This document shows, piece by piece, positions 47,775 through 59,019 of a stretch of DNA of 64,000 bases (its first letter is position 1; the number at the start of each line of letters is the position of its first letter). Position numbers and translations under genes: made by a program. Below the pieces are notes generated by a model. It saw only the letters and a program-made list of their open reading frames with translations, made no database searches and was not told where the DNA came from. Source of the DNA: Puccinia triticina (lineage: Eukaryota > Basidiomycota > Pucciniomycetes > Pucciniales > Pucciniaceae); NCBI RefSeq assembly GCF_026914185.1, contig NC_070570.1, forward strand, positions 124,001 to 188,000, in the 5' to 3' direction.

Positions 47775-48129
47775 TTAAGAACTGTACATTGTGTCAATTC
47801 TGTAAGCCTAACTCTGACAAGAACAAAATGCCAATGCAGGTCATTGAAAGGAAAAGCCCCTTCTTAACCTGGGGTATGGACTTTGTGGGAGTCGGACCCC
47901 TCCCAAAGACCCCATGAGGAAATCAATACCTTGTGACTGCAATTGACTACGGCACCGGATGGGCCTATGCTAGTGCCATCCCCTCTTGATCTGGACTTGC
48001 AGCTGTCAAGTTGATCAAAAAAATCATCAAGAATCATGGGTTTCCTACAGAAGCCCAGTGGCAGAGGGGACACCAATCAGCTCACCATTTTCAAAAGTGA
48101 AAAATCACTTTTGGAAATACAGATTTCTG

Positions 48130-48345
48130 CACTACCAGCATATTTGGCTGGGTTGAAGTCATCCCAGTTTAACTGGGATGCACTCAACCAATTTAAACTT
48201 GGTTGATCTCAACCAATTTAATATAAACCCAAGGGGGGTACCTTGGATTTATATTTCATCAGTTGAGATCACCCTAGTTTAAATTGGTTGAGTGCATCCC
48301 AGTTTAACTGGGATAACCTCAACCCAGCCAATTATGCTGGCAGTG
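48130..48345. mobile_element. 216-bp MITE family, copy B, TSD CTG
   Basis: Same ends and exactly the same length as copy A; flanked by CTG (48127-48129, 48346-48348). It is inserted in a short repeat containing AATACAGATTTCTGTATT. Confidence 0.9.
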
Positions 48346-49189
48346 CTGTATTCCATTCAAAATACAGATTTCTGTATTTCAACATGCACAATCGCGGTGT
48401 CTGATTTGTGTTTCACCTGTTTCACCTTTCCCCTTCAGAAAAGGTACCCGTTCCCCCCCGCTTTTTTTGCCACTTGTCCCTTCCCCTATTTTTTTTACCC
48501 ATCGAAGATCAGCGGGGACCGGACGGTCCCCTGCCAGCTATGTCCGATCGGCCCAGCTACATAGTCATTTGTGGTTCCCCTTTGACCATTTTGTCTTTGC
48601 CAACTCAGCCGCTTCCGACGCTTGTATGTATGTAGCCCCATCAACAAGTTCTGAGTGTCTAAGAAACAGATGAGGAGTCTGAAATGGGCAGAAAATACTG
48701 ATGACTTGGATGGGGCTTGAACCCAGGTCTGTGAGCAGAGGGTATATAAAGTGAAAAAGAGAAGGTCAAGGTTTGAAAGCTATGCTTCCACCAGGATTGG
48801 AACCCAGTACCTTGAGAGGCTTGTGAAAGGTTTGTGAAATCAACTATGAGTGTGAATTGCAAGTAACTGTGATATGTATGTGTAATAAATAACTGTGACA
48901 GGTGAGTAGATGGATGATGGGAGCCAGATGGCATGAGGGAGGAAACGACTGGCAGGCAGAGGCCTCCTTATATAGTAAACTGAGAAGGGGTCTAACTTCT
49001 AGGGGGTTACATGAGTTTCATATGTATGCAATATCAAAACAGTGGCCAACTTGTGGTTGAGTGGAATCAAAGGAAGGAAATAAAGAAACAAAGGAATTCA
49101 ATATGAGGTATTCAATATCCTATGCAAAGTATCCTAGAGCTGAGTTGTGTGTGAAATCATATGTGAAATACTCTGTGAACTGTCCCAGA
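48346..49189. other. Noncoding region with two B-box-like sites
   Basis: On the minus strand, GGGTTCAAGCCCC (near 48708-48720) and GGGTTCCAATCC (near 48792-48803) look like pol III B boxes without a matching tRNA fold. No gene seen. Confidence 0.35.
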
Positions 49190-51341
49190 CTAGCATGTGA
49201 AAGGTGTGATCCGTGTATCTTCTGATCCAGTAGAGATATGAAGGTGCTTCCAGTTGGTGACTAGGGGTTGTTTTGGCCGTAGATTCCATTTCTGCCGTCC
49301 ATTTGTTGCTATCTTGAGGTGTTTAGAGAGTACCAATAAAAGTTTTAATTTTTCTCCTACAAACACAAGAATAACGACTACACCAAGTAATCCTTCCTCG
49401 AGACATTTCTTCCAGGTAGCAATATGCTCTCTGAACAGGCGTACTGCTTTCTCCTTCTCCAATAGTGAGGATGTTTTGGGCGCGGCTGGGAGCGCCGGAG
49501 TACCGTTTGTGGTAGGGGGTGCTGGGATAGCCGCCGAGGATGTGGACTGGGGTATGTCCAGATCCATCGCCAAATCCTTCGACAAATCCTTCTCCTGGAT
49601 CGGAGGTGGTGCGTCCTTTTGGTTCAACTGCTTGAACTTCATGTTCTTGATCTGTTCTTGGCGCATTTCTTCCTTGCGGTCTTGTTGGATTGGGGAGGAG
49701 GCCTCTGAGCTTGGGTTTGTTGGATCTGGTAGGAGCAGTCATTTTTGATTAATTATATATTAGTAGATACATAAAGAATTTAAACTAACTTATAATCGGA
49801 TCAATTCTTTTCTCGATAGCGAGATCAGGACCAGGAGTAGCAGCGATATCGCCAACGGCTGTGCAGACGGATTTACTATTGGAAGCCACTAATAATAGAT
49901 GAGATATTAGAATAAAGATAAATATGATGAAACTTATAAGGATATTACTGACTTATTCTAAGGCGTCTCTGTTCGCGGTGATAAGCGCTGTGGTTACCAA
50001 CAAGTTTGTTGATAGCTAGTCTAGCTTCAATATCTTCCTGTTCGTGAAGATGAGCGTGGTAAACGGCTAATTGGACCTGCTCTTTGCGAGTAAGTGACTC
50101 CCAAGCAGTAGGTACGTAATTGTGTTTGGCTTCTTCTTTGCGTAACCTGAGATATCAAAGATAATATGCTATTAGTTCGGCTTTTTCTTTTAGGTTCACT
50201 AGAAGAAAGAGATATAGAATATGATTCAATATTTTTGTGATTTTTGAAGTTTTTCGAAAGAAGAAGGATAAAATTAGAGGAATTTTTATTGGTTTGGTTA
50301 TTTTCTTAGAAGAATAAATGATTATAATGACAACCAAGTACGATAAAAAGTGCGAGAATTGTTCCCGGCCAGACCCCCAGTTGTCAGCCCCGGTAATGCC
50401 AAGAGCGAATCTCTTCTAGCTAAACCGGGTGAGAATGTATGATTTTTTAGGTTTTAGAATATTTTGGTTTATTTATTTCAAAGAAATAAAAAAAGAGGGG
50501 CCCAACGTATCGGGGGTGGTTTGATCACTCTGAGATAGGTGGCTGGGGCCTGATAACAGGTTTGGTTTGGATCCCAGACTTACAAAAAGAAGACAGGAGG
50601 CAATAATGTGAAGGGTGTTTACTTACTATTATTAACCGATCACTTATCGCGACAATCTTCGAAGATGAGGACGATGACAAAGGCTTCTAGACAAAAGTCT
50701 CTACTGAAAACTGTGTTGATTGATTTTGGATTCGAGTTGATAGAGTTGTCAGTTGATCATTTGGTGTGTCTAAGCTGAGGAGAAAAGAGAAGAGGGAGAA
50801 CTGACCTCTTTATATATCCTAGATGACTTCAAGTTCGATGGGGAAGTCTCTTCAATGAATACAGAATGGGGCGGTTACTATTGCTCAATGATCATTCTAC
50901 TTGCGATGGGGCAGTCAATATCCGTCAGTTTATCTTTCTTGTGCTTGATTGGGGCGCTGTTAGTTATTGATGTCGATCTGTTTATCTCGAATCCGGATGG
51001 GGAAGTTGTTGTCCATGAGATCATACTTGTGGATGATCTCTCTAAAGTTACCGGACATTGGACACCTGTCACTTGAATGTCTTTGACAGGTGTAACTCGC
51101 GCACCCGAGTGTACTGTATAATTCACACGGAGTATATGACCAATATTCTCTAGTTTTAAAGATAAATATCAATATTAAACTATATGTACAATATATTTTT
51201 ATGTATTTATTATATTTCTGTATTATATGTGATAGATTACATAGATATCTGTCACACAAAAATCATGAAAGATTAATTCAATATTAAGAATAATTATTTG
51301 TATAACAGTCAAGCTGGCTTGCGCTGCGTAGCCGGCTGACA
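49190..51341 (-). mobile_element. Truncated LTR retrotransposon: 5' LTR plus gag remnant
   Basis: The LTR (50382-51341, 960 bp) starts TGTCAGCCCC and ends GCCGGCTGACA. Reading minus, a TGG-type primer site (TGGGGGTCTGG) lies two bases beyond the LTR. Further along the minus strand is a gag-like frame near 50149-49955 (LRKEEAKHNYVPTAWESL, then AINKLVGNHSAYHREQ) and, after probable introns or frameshifts, 49666-49190. No pol or second LTR remains. Confidence 0.6.
50382..51341 (-). repeat. 960-bp LTR
   Basis: TGTCAGCC...GGCTGACA termini. No target duplication can be tested because the other end of the element is missing. Its right edge abuts the transposase fragment at 51353. Confidence 0.7.
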
Positions 51342-51352
51342 ATGTCTGTATC

Positions 51353-52460
51353 ATGAACGGGAGGTGGGCCAACAAACCCAAATTTCATCACCTCTTGCAT
51401 CTCCCAGAATCTATCCGCAGATATGGCCCAGCAAGCTTGTTTGCAACTGAAAAATTTGAAAGTTTCAATGGTGTGATCAGGAATGCCTCAATTCATTCCA
51501 ACCGGCTCAGCCCCAGCAAGGATATAGCCACAAGCTTCAACAACTACAACATTATTAGGTTGCTTTTATCAGGAGCAATACTATTTGACCACGAACACCA
51601 AAGATATTTCCAAGCCTCACCAGAAATTAGAGCACTTTTTGAAAATAATCAGTTCATCCAAAAAGCCATGGGATATAATTCACATTGGTTTGGGTGTGGG
51701 CAACTCAAACCAACTATCCATGGCCATAGAGGGGAACGCAAAGCTGGAGAACTGGTTCCAGCTCCTCTTTTGAGAAATTTTCCCACCCTCCTCATCACAA
51801 GGGTGAATGCAGTCAGAGTGGATGAGAAAGAAATTATCAGGGATGGGACATTTGTCTTGGTAAATCAACATCATCACTGTATTTGCCAAATATTTGTGCT
51901 AACTTATCATGCCCAATTTTCCTCCCTCGTAACAGGTCCAGGAAAGAGAGTGTCCTCATGGTATTATTTTCTGTTTTGAATCCATATGGGAAGTGGGAAA
52001 TAATCAGTTCTATGCCAAAATTCAGAGATGCATAAAAACAGGCACTCAGCCAGAAAATAACATGACCATACTTGTTAAGCAGTTGGAATTTCAATATGTA
52101 CCAGCACAGGTAAGTTGTCCTTGTTAATTTGGAGATATGAACCTGACAATAATATACAAAACCATTTCTTGTTATTTCCAGCGCATTATATGCACCATCA
52201 ATGTTCAACATAACTGCTTTGCTGCCCAATGCCATGTGAGACATAAATTTGTTCCTCTCACCGGACGCCAAGAAGGAGGATCACACATCAATTATATAGA
52301 TCACACACCAATGAATAGCTACCCACTGAATGCTGTATCACATCATGCCCCATATTTGCACCGCAAACATTCAAATATGTATGTCCAACCAATACCTGAG
52401 GAGATGATGAAACTGGCTCTGGAGGAAGGCCTGCATATGTGGCAGAACGAGGGCAAATGA
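51353..52460 (+). pseudogene. C-terminal fragment of a basidiomycete DDE transposase-like protein
   Basis: Three exons, 51353-51859, 51936-52109 and 52182-52460, join in frame. Motifs: KPKFHHLLHLPESIRRYGP, ATEKFESFNGVIR, then SIHSNRLSPSKDIA, and near the end INVQHNCFAAQC. These recur in long transposase-like proteins of mushrooms and rusts (CACTA/Plavaka/KDZ type by memory; the class is uncertain). The catalytic N-terminal part is missing; an LTR ends 12 bases upstream, so truncation by that insertion is likely. The remaining frame has no stop, which suggests recent loss. Confidence 0.55.
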
Positions 52461-52466
52461 ATAAGG

Positions 52467-52574
52467 TCATCACATTCTTTTATTGTGTTTTGGTCATCAC
52501 ATTCTTTTATTGTGTTTTGGTCATCACATTCTTTTATTGTGTTTTGGTCATCACATTCTTTTATTGTGTTTTGG
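52467..52574. repeat. 27-bp tandem repeat, four perfect copies
   Basis: The unit TCATCACATTCTTTTATTGT followed by GTTTTGG begins six bases after the stop codon of the transposase fragment. Confidence 0.9.
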
Positions 52575-53051
52575 TGGTGTTTCAGCCCAAGATATCAATT
52601 AAAACAGGGTTATAGGTGTTTAAACAGACCCATTATGTGTGATCTTGCTTAGTGCCAAGTTTATTATATTTCAATTGTCAGTCATATATATTTCAAATTT
52701 TGTATATTTCAATACTCATATTTCTTATATTTCAACATATGAGAGATATGCAACAGCATCTTTCAGGGAGAAACAGATAGACCAAATCATATTTATTTCA
52801 GGCACAAGACATAGAGAACTATTTTTTCAGGAGAGAGCTAGGGAGAGATAGACAACAGCATCTTTTTTATTTCAGGCACAAGACATAGACAACTATTTTT
52901 TCAGGAGAGAGCTAGGGAGAGATAGACAACAGCTTCTTTTGCGCAAGAGGGATAGACAAGTAATTCCGGGAGAAAGAGATCAATCTGGGACGGAGTAGAT
53001 AGAAAAATTCAAACGGGTCAATCACGCCAATTGTTGTTGTTTTTGAGGTCT
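52575..53051. repeat. AT-rich region with a 73-bp tandem duplication
   Basis: The stretch around 52793-52858 recurs at 52866-52931 (ATTTCAGGCACAAGACATAG, then TCAGGAGAGAGCTAGGGAG). No gene seen. Confidence 0.7.
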
Positions 53052-53851
53052 TCAATGATTGCAGGAGCCTTGCGCGAACCTCAAAAGTAACCAAGCCGGC
53101 CCCCACTTGAAGCCTAGATTGATGAAGTTCCTGAGTGGAAGATCCTCAAACGCAGTCCAGTGGATTACCTGATGCTTGGTAATGACCTGGAGGATCTCGT
53201 TGTACTCTTTGGAGTCGGGGGTGATGTTGCACACGGCCAGGAATTGGCAGATGGTGAAGTCCTTTGGTGGCAATGGGACCTCGGCATGGCGTTTTTTTGA
53301 AGAACTGGTGAGAGTGGGCGCTTCTGGGTGCGTACAGATGGGTGGATTGGTACTGCTCCCAGGATCGGTAGGGGTCCTAGTATTGGAGTCGTGCGCTTCC
53401 GGCCTCGCCTCAATAGTAAAGCCGGCGACACCCTTGCGGCACTAGTTTCAAAGGAATCGTTAGCAGCTTGCAAGGGATAGTTAGATTGTTAGGCGGAGGC
53501 CTTCCTAATAACAAGAGCACAGCATTGGGATGGGTCACAAGGACATTGGGATCCATCTTGAGGGAAAGCCAGATTCTCCACCCCAAGCGGGTGTCCATTG
53601 CCTAAAACCGGAAAGTGGGAAAGCAGGTGAGGGGTGTCATTGCGAGCGCGGCTGGATGTCGGACGAGGCCTTTGGTGAACGCATGGTTCCAGGTGAGGAT
53701 GGACCTGGAATCCGAGTATACTGCAATGATATTGACGGGGTATTTCTTGCTGGTCTGGTGAATGTAGGCAATGATCCGCGTCTTGAAGGTGGCCAAGTCA
53801 AAGGAGTTCATGTCTGCGAAGCTGATGGTCAAGGGCTGAAGATGGCGGTTG
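53052..53851 (-). pseudogene. Rust hypothetical gene, downstream part, split by a transposon
   Basis: Minus-strand pieces: 53851-53602 (MNSFDLATFKTRIIAYIHQ, then VYSDSRSILTW), 53598-53410, and the C-terminal piece 53273-53052 (KDFTICQFLAVCNI, HWTAFEDLPL, then LGFKWGPAWLLL), which resembles a SAM-like helical domain at the end of a rust multicopy protein family. The upstream part is at 55710-55952. The joining residues run on correctly if the element 53852-55709 and one GTTG copy are ignored. Other breaks, including a TGA near 55755, make it a pseudogene. Confidence 0.5.
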
Positions 53852-55709
53852 CACTACCAAGATGGATGAATTTGCAATGTCGTGTATTGATCAATATAGC
53901 GTATATTGATCAATTTATATTGATCAATTTTTTTTTTATTCCTGTTGATACCTTTGTCTGTGTTCCATATCTCCTTAAGACTCTTCTATAATCTCTATCC
54001 TTCCCCCTGTGTCACTGCCAGCATATTTGGCTGGGATGAAGTCATCCAAGTTTAACTGGGATGCACTCAACCAATTTAAAATGAGTTGATCTCATCCAAT
54101 GAAATAGAAACCCAAGGGGGGTACCTTGCATTTATATTTCATCAGTTGAGATCAACCAAGTTTAAATTGGTTGAGTTAATCCCAGTTTAACTGGGATAAA
54201 CTCAACCCAGCCAATTTTGCTGGCAGTGTGTTAGCTTCAAGCCGCAGGAATCTTTTTTTTTTTTTTGATAAAATTCATGAATTTCTACATACACCATTCA
54301 ATTCTTCCTGAAAATGCAAGTTTTAGGATTGATCCAGGGTAGCTGAGGGGTCTCAATTTTTTTTCTTTTTTTTACATCAAAAATTGATGTTATCAGACGT
54401 CTCCAAATCTACTTTTTTTCGAAAAAGGAAAAACATTGACCCCTGACCTCTCTCATGATACCATCCTGCACTCATTCTTCACTTGGTTGGTTGAACTTCC
54501 TGAAGATATTGCATATCATACTGGGAGTACTACATGCATAGAAGGCCTTTTTGAAATTAGTTTACCATGGTTTAGCATATTTTTGTCAGGTTCTTTTTTT
54601 TATCTACTTTTGTTATCAACCACAGATTGATGAGGAATATTTCCTCAAAAATTTCATTGGGAAATTTTTCTGCATATAAAACCCAAAAGTATTAAATTTG
54701 GTGTCACATCCCTTATGCAGCAGCTATAATCTGATCAGTTGCCAAATAGCACTACTTTGGTTGTTTCTTGGTGTTTCTGCGACTATATCTCATCTCAGCC
54801 TGGTAATTCTTCCAAAATTTTGATACCAAAATTTTGACAAGCACACAAAGTTTCATAATGTACCTTTGCTGACCAAAAAACCCCCAAATGTAGCACCTAC
54901 AGTCTGATCAGTTTCCAAATATCACTACTTTGGTAGCTTCTTGGTTTTTTGGCCCATAGGGATCTTCATGGGCAACCAAGAGCCCAATAGCTATGTGGGG
55001 GATCATGGTGGGCTTTTTGGGAATTCAAAGGCCCATGGGCTATTCAGTGGCCCAGGTTGATATTTCTAGACCACCAAAAGCCTATGTTGAGATTTTGGGC
55101 CCATCAAAAGACCCAGCAGCTCCCAGGGCAAGGCAAAACACCTTTAATACTGACCCAATGTGCTTTTGGGGTAGGCCCGTCTCAGGCCTGCTCAAGCCCG
55201 CTCCAGGCCCGCCAGGCCCGTGAAAAAAAACCATCCCAAAACATTGTCCAATGATTTTTGCTCAGTTTGTGACATTTTATTTTTTTGGCTCAGCATGCTC
55301 AGTTTGTTCCCCTGAGTGAAATTTTGGTTTGATTTTTTTCATGTTGACTTTTATTTTTTTTTGGGAAAAATAATAAATGTTTGTAGTGTGATGTAAAAAA
55401 AAAGAAAAAAGAATTTGAGACCCCTCAGCTACCCAGGATTAATCCTAAAACTTGCATTTTCAGGAAGAATTGAATGGTGTATGTAGAAATTCATGAATTT
55501 TATCAGGCAAAAAAAAAAAAAAAAGATTCCTGTGGCTTGAAGCTAACACAGGGCAAAGGAGAGAGATTATAGAAGAGTATTAAGGAGACATGGAACACAG
55601 ACAAAGGTATCAACAGGAATAATAAAAAATAAAATGATCAATATAAATTGATCAATATACGCTATATTGATCAATATACGACATCGCAAATTCATCCATC
55701 TTGGTAGTG
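53852..55709. mobile_element. 1.86-kb DNA element with about 300-bp TIRs, TSD GTTG
   Basis: The outer ends CACTACCAAGATGGATGAATT and the inverse at 55709 are flanked by GTTG (53848-53851, 55710-55713). The left arm runs to about 54370 and the right arm from about 55399, including poly-A/T tracts and TATTGATCAATATA repeats. The 1-kb centre has no recognised gene. The left arm alone carries a 216-bp MITE, so the right arm preserves its empty site. Confidence 0.8.
54013..54228. mobile_element. 216-bp MITE family, copy C, TSD TGT
   Basis: Ends CACTGCCAGCATATTTGGC and GCCAATTTTGCTGGCAGTG; flanked by TGT (54010-54012, 54229-54231). The matching position in the right TIR (about 55542-55552) reads straight through CTGTGTTAGC (inverted), i.e. 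the empty site. Confidence 0.9.
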
Positions 55710-55952
55710 GTTGGTCTGGATGCTTTTGTACCCCGCAGCGTCGTCAGCATTGTATCAAATGTTGGCATAAAACTTGTAGCTGATGTAGATAGCAGCGTCG
55801 GTGGGGGTCTCTGAAACCTCGTAATGAACCTTGCAAATGTCGGTAGCAGGGGGCCCGGTTGCCACGTCAAACAAGGAGGAATCATCGCTGTTGATGGTGT
55901 TGGGTTGGGGTTCATGGGTATTGTAGTTGGATTTGGATGGGGGATTGGCCAT
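55710..55952 (-). pseudogene. Rust hypothetical gene, upstream part
   Basis: Starts at an ATG at 55952 (MANPPSKSNYNTHEP) and runs to a TGA near 55755, then stays open in the same frame to the transposon junction at 55709. It continues functionally at 53851. Confidence 0.5.
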
Positions 55953-56189
55953 GGTTGTTTTGTTGGGAGGGCGGGCAGAACTTGAGAGTGGGCTGAAGGT
56001 TCAAGTCGAAGAATGTGGGCACTTGGATCCCAACAGCCCGGTCGGGTTGGCCTTGTGGGACAGCTGGATATGCAAAGATATCTGGAAACTTTCTTGGAAA
56101 CCTTCCAAGAAAGGTGAAACTTTGCAGATAACCACTTTAAGTGGTTTTGAAAACTTTTTATTTTCAAGGAAAGTTATGGCCAAATAACT

Positions 56190-56560
56190 TTTTCCATCCA
56201 GAAACGTTTTGTCAGGCTGGATAACTTTCCAATAAACTTTATCTTGAACCAGATTGAAAGGTTTGGGTGAAAAGTTCGGGCCAGAAGTTTCTGGAAACTA
56301 ATAAGTTTCCTGAAACATTTCAAAATGGTTGGGGGAGAGCAGAAACTTTCCCAAAACCATCTCCAAACCGGAAACTTTTCCGATAACTCTTTGAAAACTG
56401 CAAAACTTTTCCATAACCGCATTGGAACTGTGAAAACCTTTTTCAAAACTTTTCACACCCAAAAACGTTTCCCAGAACCAAACTCAAACCACAAAACTTT
56501 TTGCACACCACTTGAAAACCTAAAACTTTTCACATCGGTCACAAGAAACTTTTCTTGCAG
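56190..56560. repeat. Degenerate short tandem repeat (GAAACTTTTCC type)
   Basis: A motif near GGAAACTTTTCCNNAAC recurs every 25-30 bases about a dozen times with heavy divergence. It creates open frames on both strands that I treat as noncoding. Confidence 0.65.
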
Positions 56561-56567
56561 CCGTGGT

Positions 56568-56684
56568 GTATACACCTCACTGACCAATGTCGTATCGGTC
56601 ATTGAGGTATACACCTCACTGACCAATGTCGTATCGGTCATTGAGGTATACACCTCACTGACCGATGTCGTATCGGTCATTGAG
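56568..56684. repeat. 39-bp tandem repeat, three copies
   Basis: The unit starts GTATACACCTCACTGACCAA. 39 is divisible by three, so both strands stay open with 13-residue repeats (VYTSLTNVVSVIE on plus). Confidence 0.9.
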
Positions 56685-57835
56685 ATGGGTATATGTCCCT
56701 CCGGTTGCCTGTTGAGACAGATGTACCGGTTTGGGCTCACAGCTCGGGCACCGCTGCGGTGATCTACCCGGGGAGGGGTCTGTTTCCGATGTTCCTTGGC
56801 ATGGATGGCAGTTCAGTGCCACGACTTGGGCAACTTGGGCAGAAAACTGGCCAACTTGGCAGGCCAGGGGCGGAAATCAAATTTTTCTGGCAAAATTGGC
56901 GGGCCAGTACATAATGCCGCCACCTTCGACGGGCCCTGACGGGCCTCCTTTGGTTGCGTACATCTTCGAAGGTCACTCCAAGAGACGCTTGAACTGTTAT
57001 CCTCATGTAGAATGCCTCCGAGAATACGACCGCCCTCACCCCTCGAATAAACCCATGCCGAAACAAAACACCGTCGCCTTAGATTGAGGTGTGTACCAAA
57101 TTGGGGCCTGACCTCACCACAAACCTCTGGAAGCTGCTGGAAGCATCCTCGAAGGCATATCTCACAAGAGTTGGAAGCATTCTCCGGACAGAAAGTCTAG
57201 CGGCAGTCATTTGTCCTCTTGCGGTGAACTGTGAAGTCAGCGAGATTGCACTTGAAACAAGAGGTCACGTCAAGTTATATTGCATGTTGGCATTGCCAAG
57301 CCGCATGAGAAATCGTGGCCTGCGCACGAGTCTATAACGCACATTTGCACATCCTTCCCAAATTTGAGAAAAGGACGGTTTGCATTGACAAGTTGCTTGC
57401 ATTGTCACATCACATCAGTCCAACTTTTCAATATTTTGCTTGCTGGCGGCAGAGCTAGGTTTGCGCTAGAAGACCACGGAGTTGACAATGTGCCTCTTCT
57501 ATTCTCATGACGAGCCCTTTTCTACCGGATTCCCTTTCCTACCGGCTTCCAGACGCAATCCATCCAGCAGAGTTTATGACCTTCATTCATGGAGTTAAGG
57601 GCCATGACACTGGGCGGGAAAGTCGCATTTCCAGTACATTTTTAGATGCACGATTGAAGTTGAACCGAGTCGTTAATGCTGTCGAGTGACATCACTGAGT
57701 GCCAGTGATGACTGCACATCTCCTGGAAAGTCTCATGCCGTCATTGTCTGTAGCTCGGAGCCTGGAGGGCTGCCGGCAAGACGGCCAGACCGGATGAAGG
57801 CCTCTGAATGCAAGCAGCAGACGAATGAGATGAGC
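56685..57835. other. Intergenic region, no gene seen
   Basis: Open frames up to 118 codons (56731-57087) lack domains and splice support. Confidence 0.4.
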
Positions 57836-57973
57836 TCCGTCTATAAAACGAGGCATGTCCGAACGATGGGGAGGCCACCAGCATCGACATCCCGCTCCGA
57901 CCCTCAACTGCACACAATCGTTCATCCAGTCAGTCACTCCACCCACCACGAACCCACAAGCCAACAGCCAACC
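57836..57973 (+). promoter_or_regulatory. Core promoter and 5' UTR of the first secreted-protein gene
   Basis: TATA box CTATAAAA at about 57841-57848, 126-133 bases before the ATG. The 5' leader is CA-rich. Confidence 0.6.
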
Positions 57974-59019
57974 ATGAGATCTGCCGTCTACGTCGCGTGC
58001 TTCTTGGCTGCCGGTACGTTGCACTGCTAGTTGTAGCACACACATAACCTTTAACAGCTTAACTGAACAGCCTCCCTTCATCCCAGCCGCCCTGGCCACC
58101 CCGATCCAGTAAGTCCCTATCAGTTCTCCTTGCATGATCGAATCTGCTTCATCGCTGAGCTCACCAATATGACTTCTTTCCTTCAGACACGAAGCTCGGA
58201 TGATCCAAGCCAATCAGGCTTCCGGCCACAACGCCAACTCGCAAAGCAACGCGTCATATGGACCAGGTGGCATGAGCCAATCGGCTTCGTCCAGCGAATC
58301 CACCTACTCGTCCAGCAATGTCGTGCAATCGATCTCGCCCATCATGAGCACGATCAACCAGCTGCAAGGCATGATGGGCGGCGGAAGCTTCAGCATCTCG
58401 ATGGCTAGCCAACTCATGAGCCAAATCGCCACTCAAATGCAGGCCATGCTGACCTCAGTAAACAGCTGTAGCTGCTTCGCATCGGTGTGTATCTTTTGAT
58501 TTCGCACCACAACCCGAAGGGAAGTGCTGATTGTCTGATTCCTCTCAGCCTCAAGTTACGCCGATGCTGGGTCAGATGTTCGGACAACTCTACAGCGTCA
58601 TGAACAGCATGCAATCCACTTTCGGCCAAAGTGCCATGAGCAACATTTTGTCTAGTGCGTGGCCCCCGTTTTGTCGCTGATCAGGTTGCATCAAGGTGCT
58701 GAGGTTTCTTGATGTTTCAGGCTTCGGATCACTCGCGCCGATGATCCAGCAATTCACCCAACAGTACTCGTCCCTATCTGCGTTCAGCTCGATCTCCCAA
58801 CAAGGCTTTGCCCCTATGATCAACCTTCTCGGCACCGTCAACCCAGCCTTCAGCAACATCCTCCCAGGAATGGCGGGAGCGGGAGGAATATCGGGAATGC
58901 CAGCAATGTCCGGAGCGGCAGGGATGTCGGGAATGCCACCCACGTCGGGAGCGCCGGGAATGCCGGGAATGCCACCAATGTCGGGAGCTGCCATGTCGGG
59001 AATGCCAGGAATGCCATGA
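57974..59019 (+). CDS. Secreted Ser/Met/Gly-rich protein, paralogue 1 (effector-type candidate), 254 aa
   Basis: Five exons: 57974-58013, 58087-58108, 58187-58484, 58549-58654, 58721-59019. The first 17-18 residues form a signal peptide encoded across exons 1-2. The mature protein is rich in S, Q, M and G. A central block reads QLQGMMGGGSF, followed by a helix with MSQIATQMQ and a small cysteine pair (SCSCF). The C terminus is a low-complexity tail of short repeats of the type SGMPPMSG. No enzyme domain is seen. The exon lengths 40, 22 and 106 are identical to those of the paralogue 1.3 kb downstream, so the pair arose by tandem duplication. Being small, secreted and rust-specific it could act at the host interface or in the cell wall; that is inference only. 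Confidence 0.8.

Larger units (their letters stand above)
46060..48126 (+). pseudogene. Ty3/Gypsy pol relic (RNase H end and integrase) with three nested insertions
   Basis: Coding pieces lie at 46060-46278, 47151-47246, 47494-47558 and 47775-48095. They include an ALSRKPN motif (end of RNase H), a VRLGHRNAQDTL segment of the integrase finger followed by CTLCQFC, and the catalytic-core start MDFVGVGPLP then YLVTAIDYGTGWAYA. Leaving out the solo LTR (46279-47150) and the two MITEs (47247-47493, 47559-47774), with one target copy each, the integrase reading frame is continuous across every junction. Remaining defects are a frameshift near 46225, TGA codons near 47917 and 47987, and loss of the rest of integrase. 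It is an old copy that served as a landing site. Confidence 0.8.

Noticed and set aside
48700..48810. Two pol III B-box-like sites as tRNA genes
   Set aside because: No acceptor or anticodon stem could be folded around them.
53530..53991. 153-codon plus-strand open frame
   Set aside because: Antisense to the better supported split rust gene and runs into the TIR of the 1.86-kb element.
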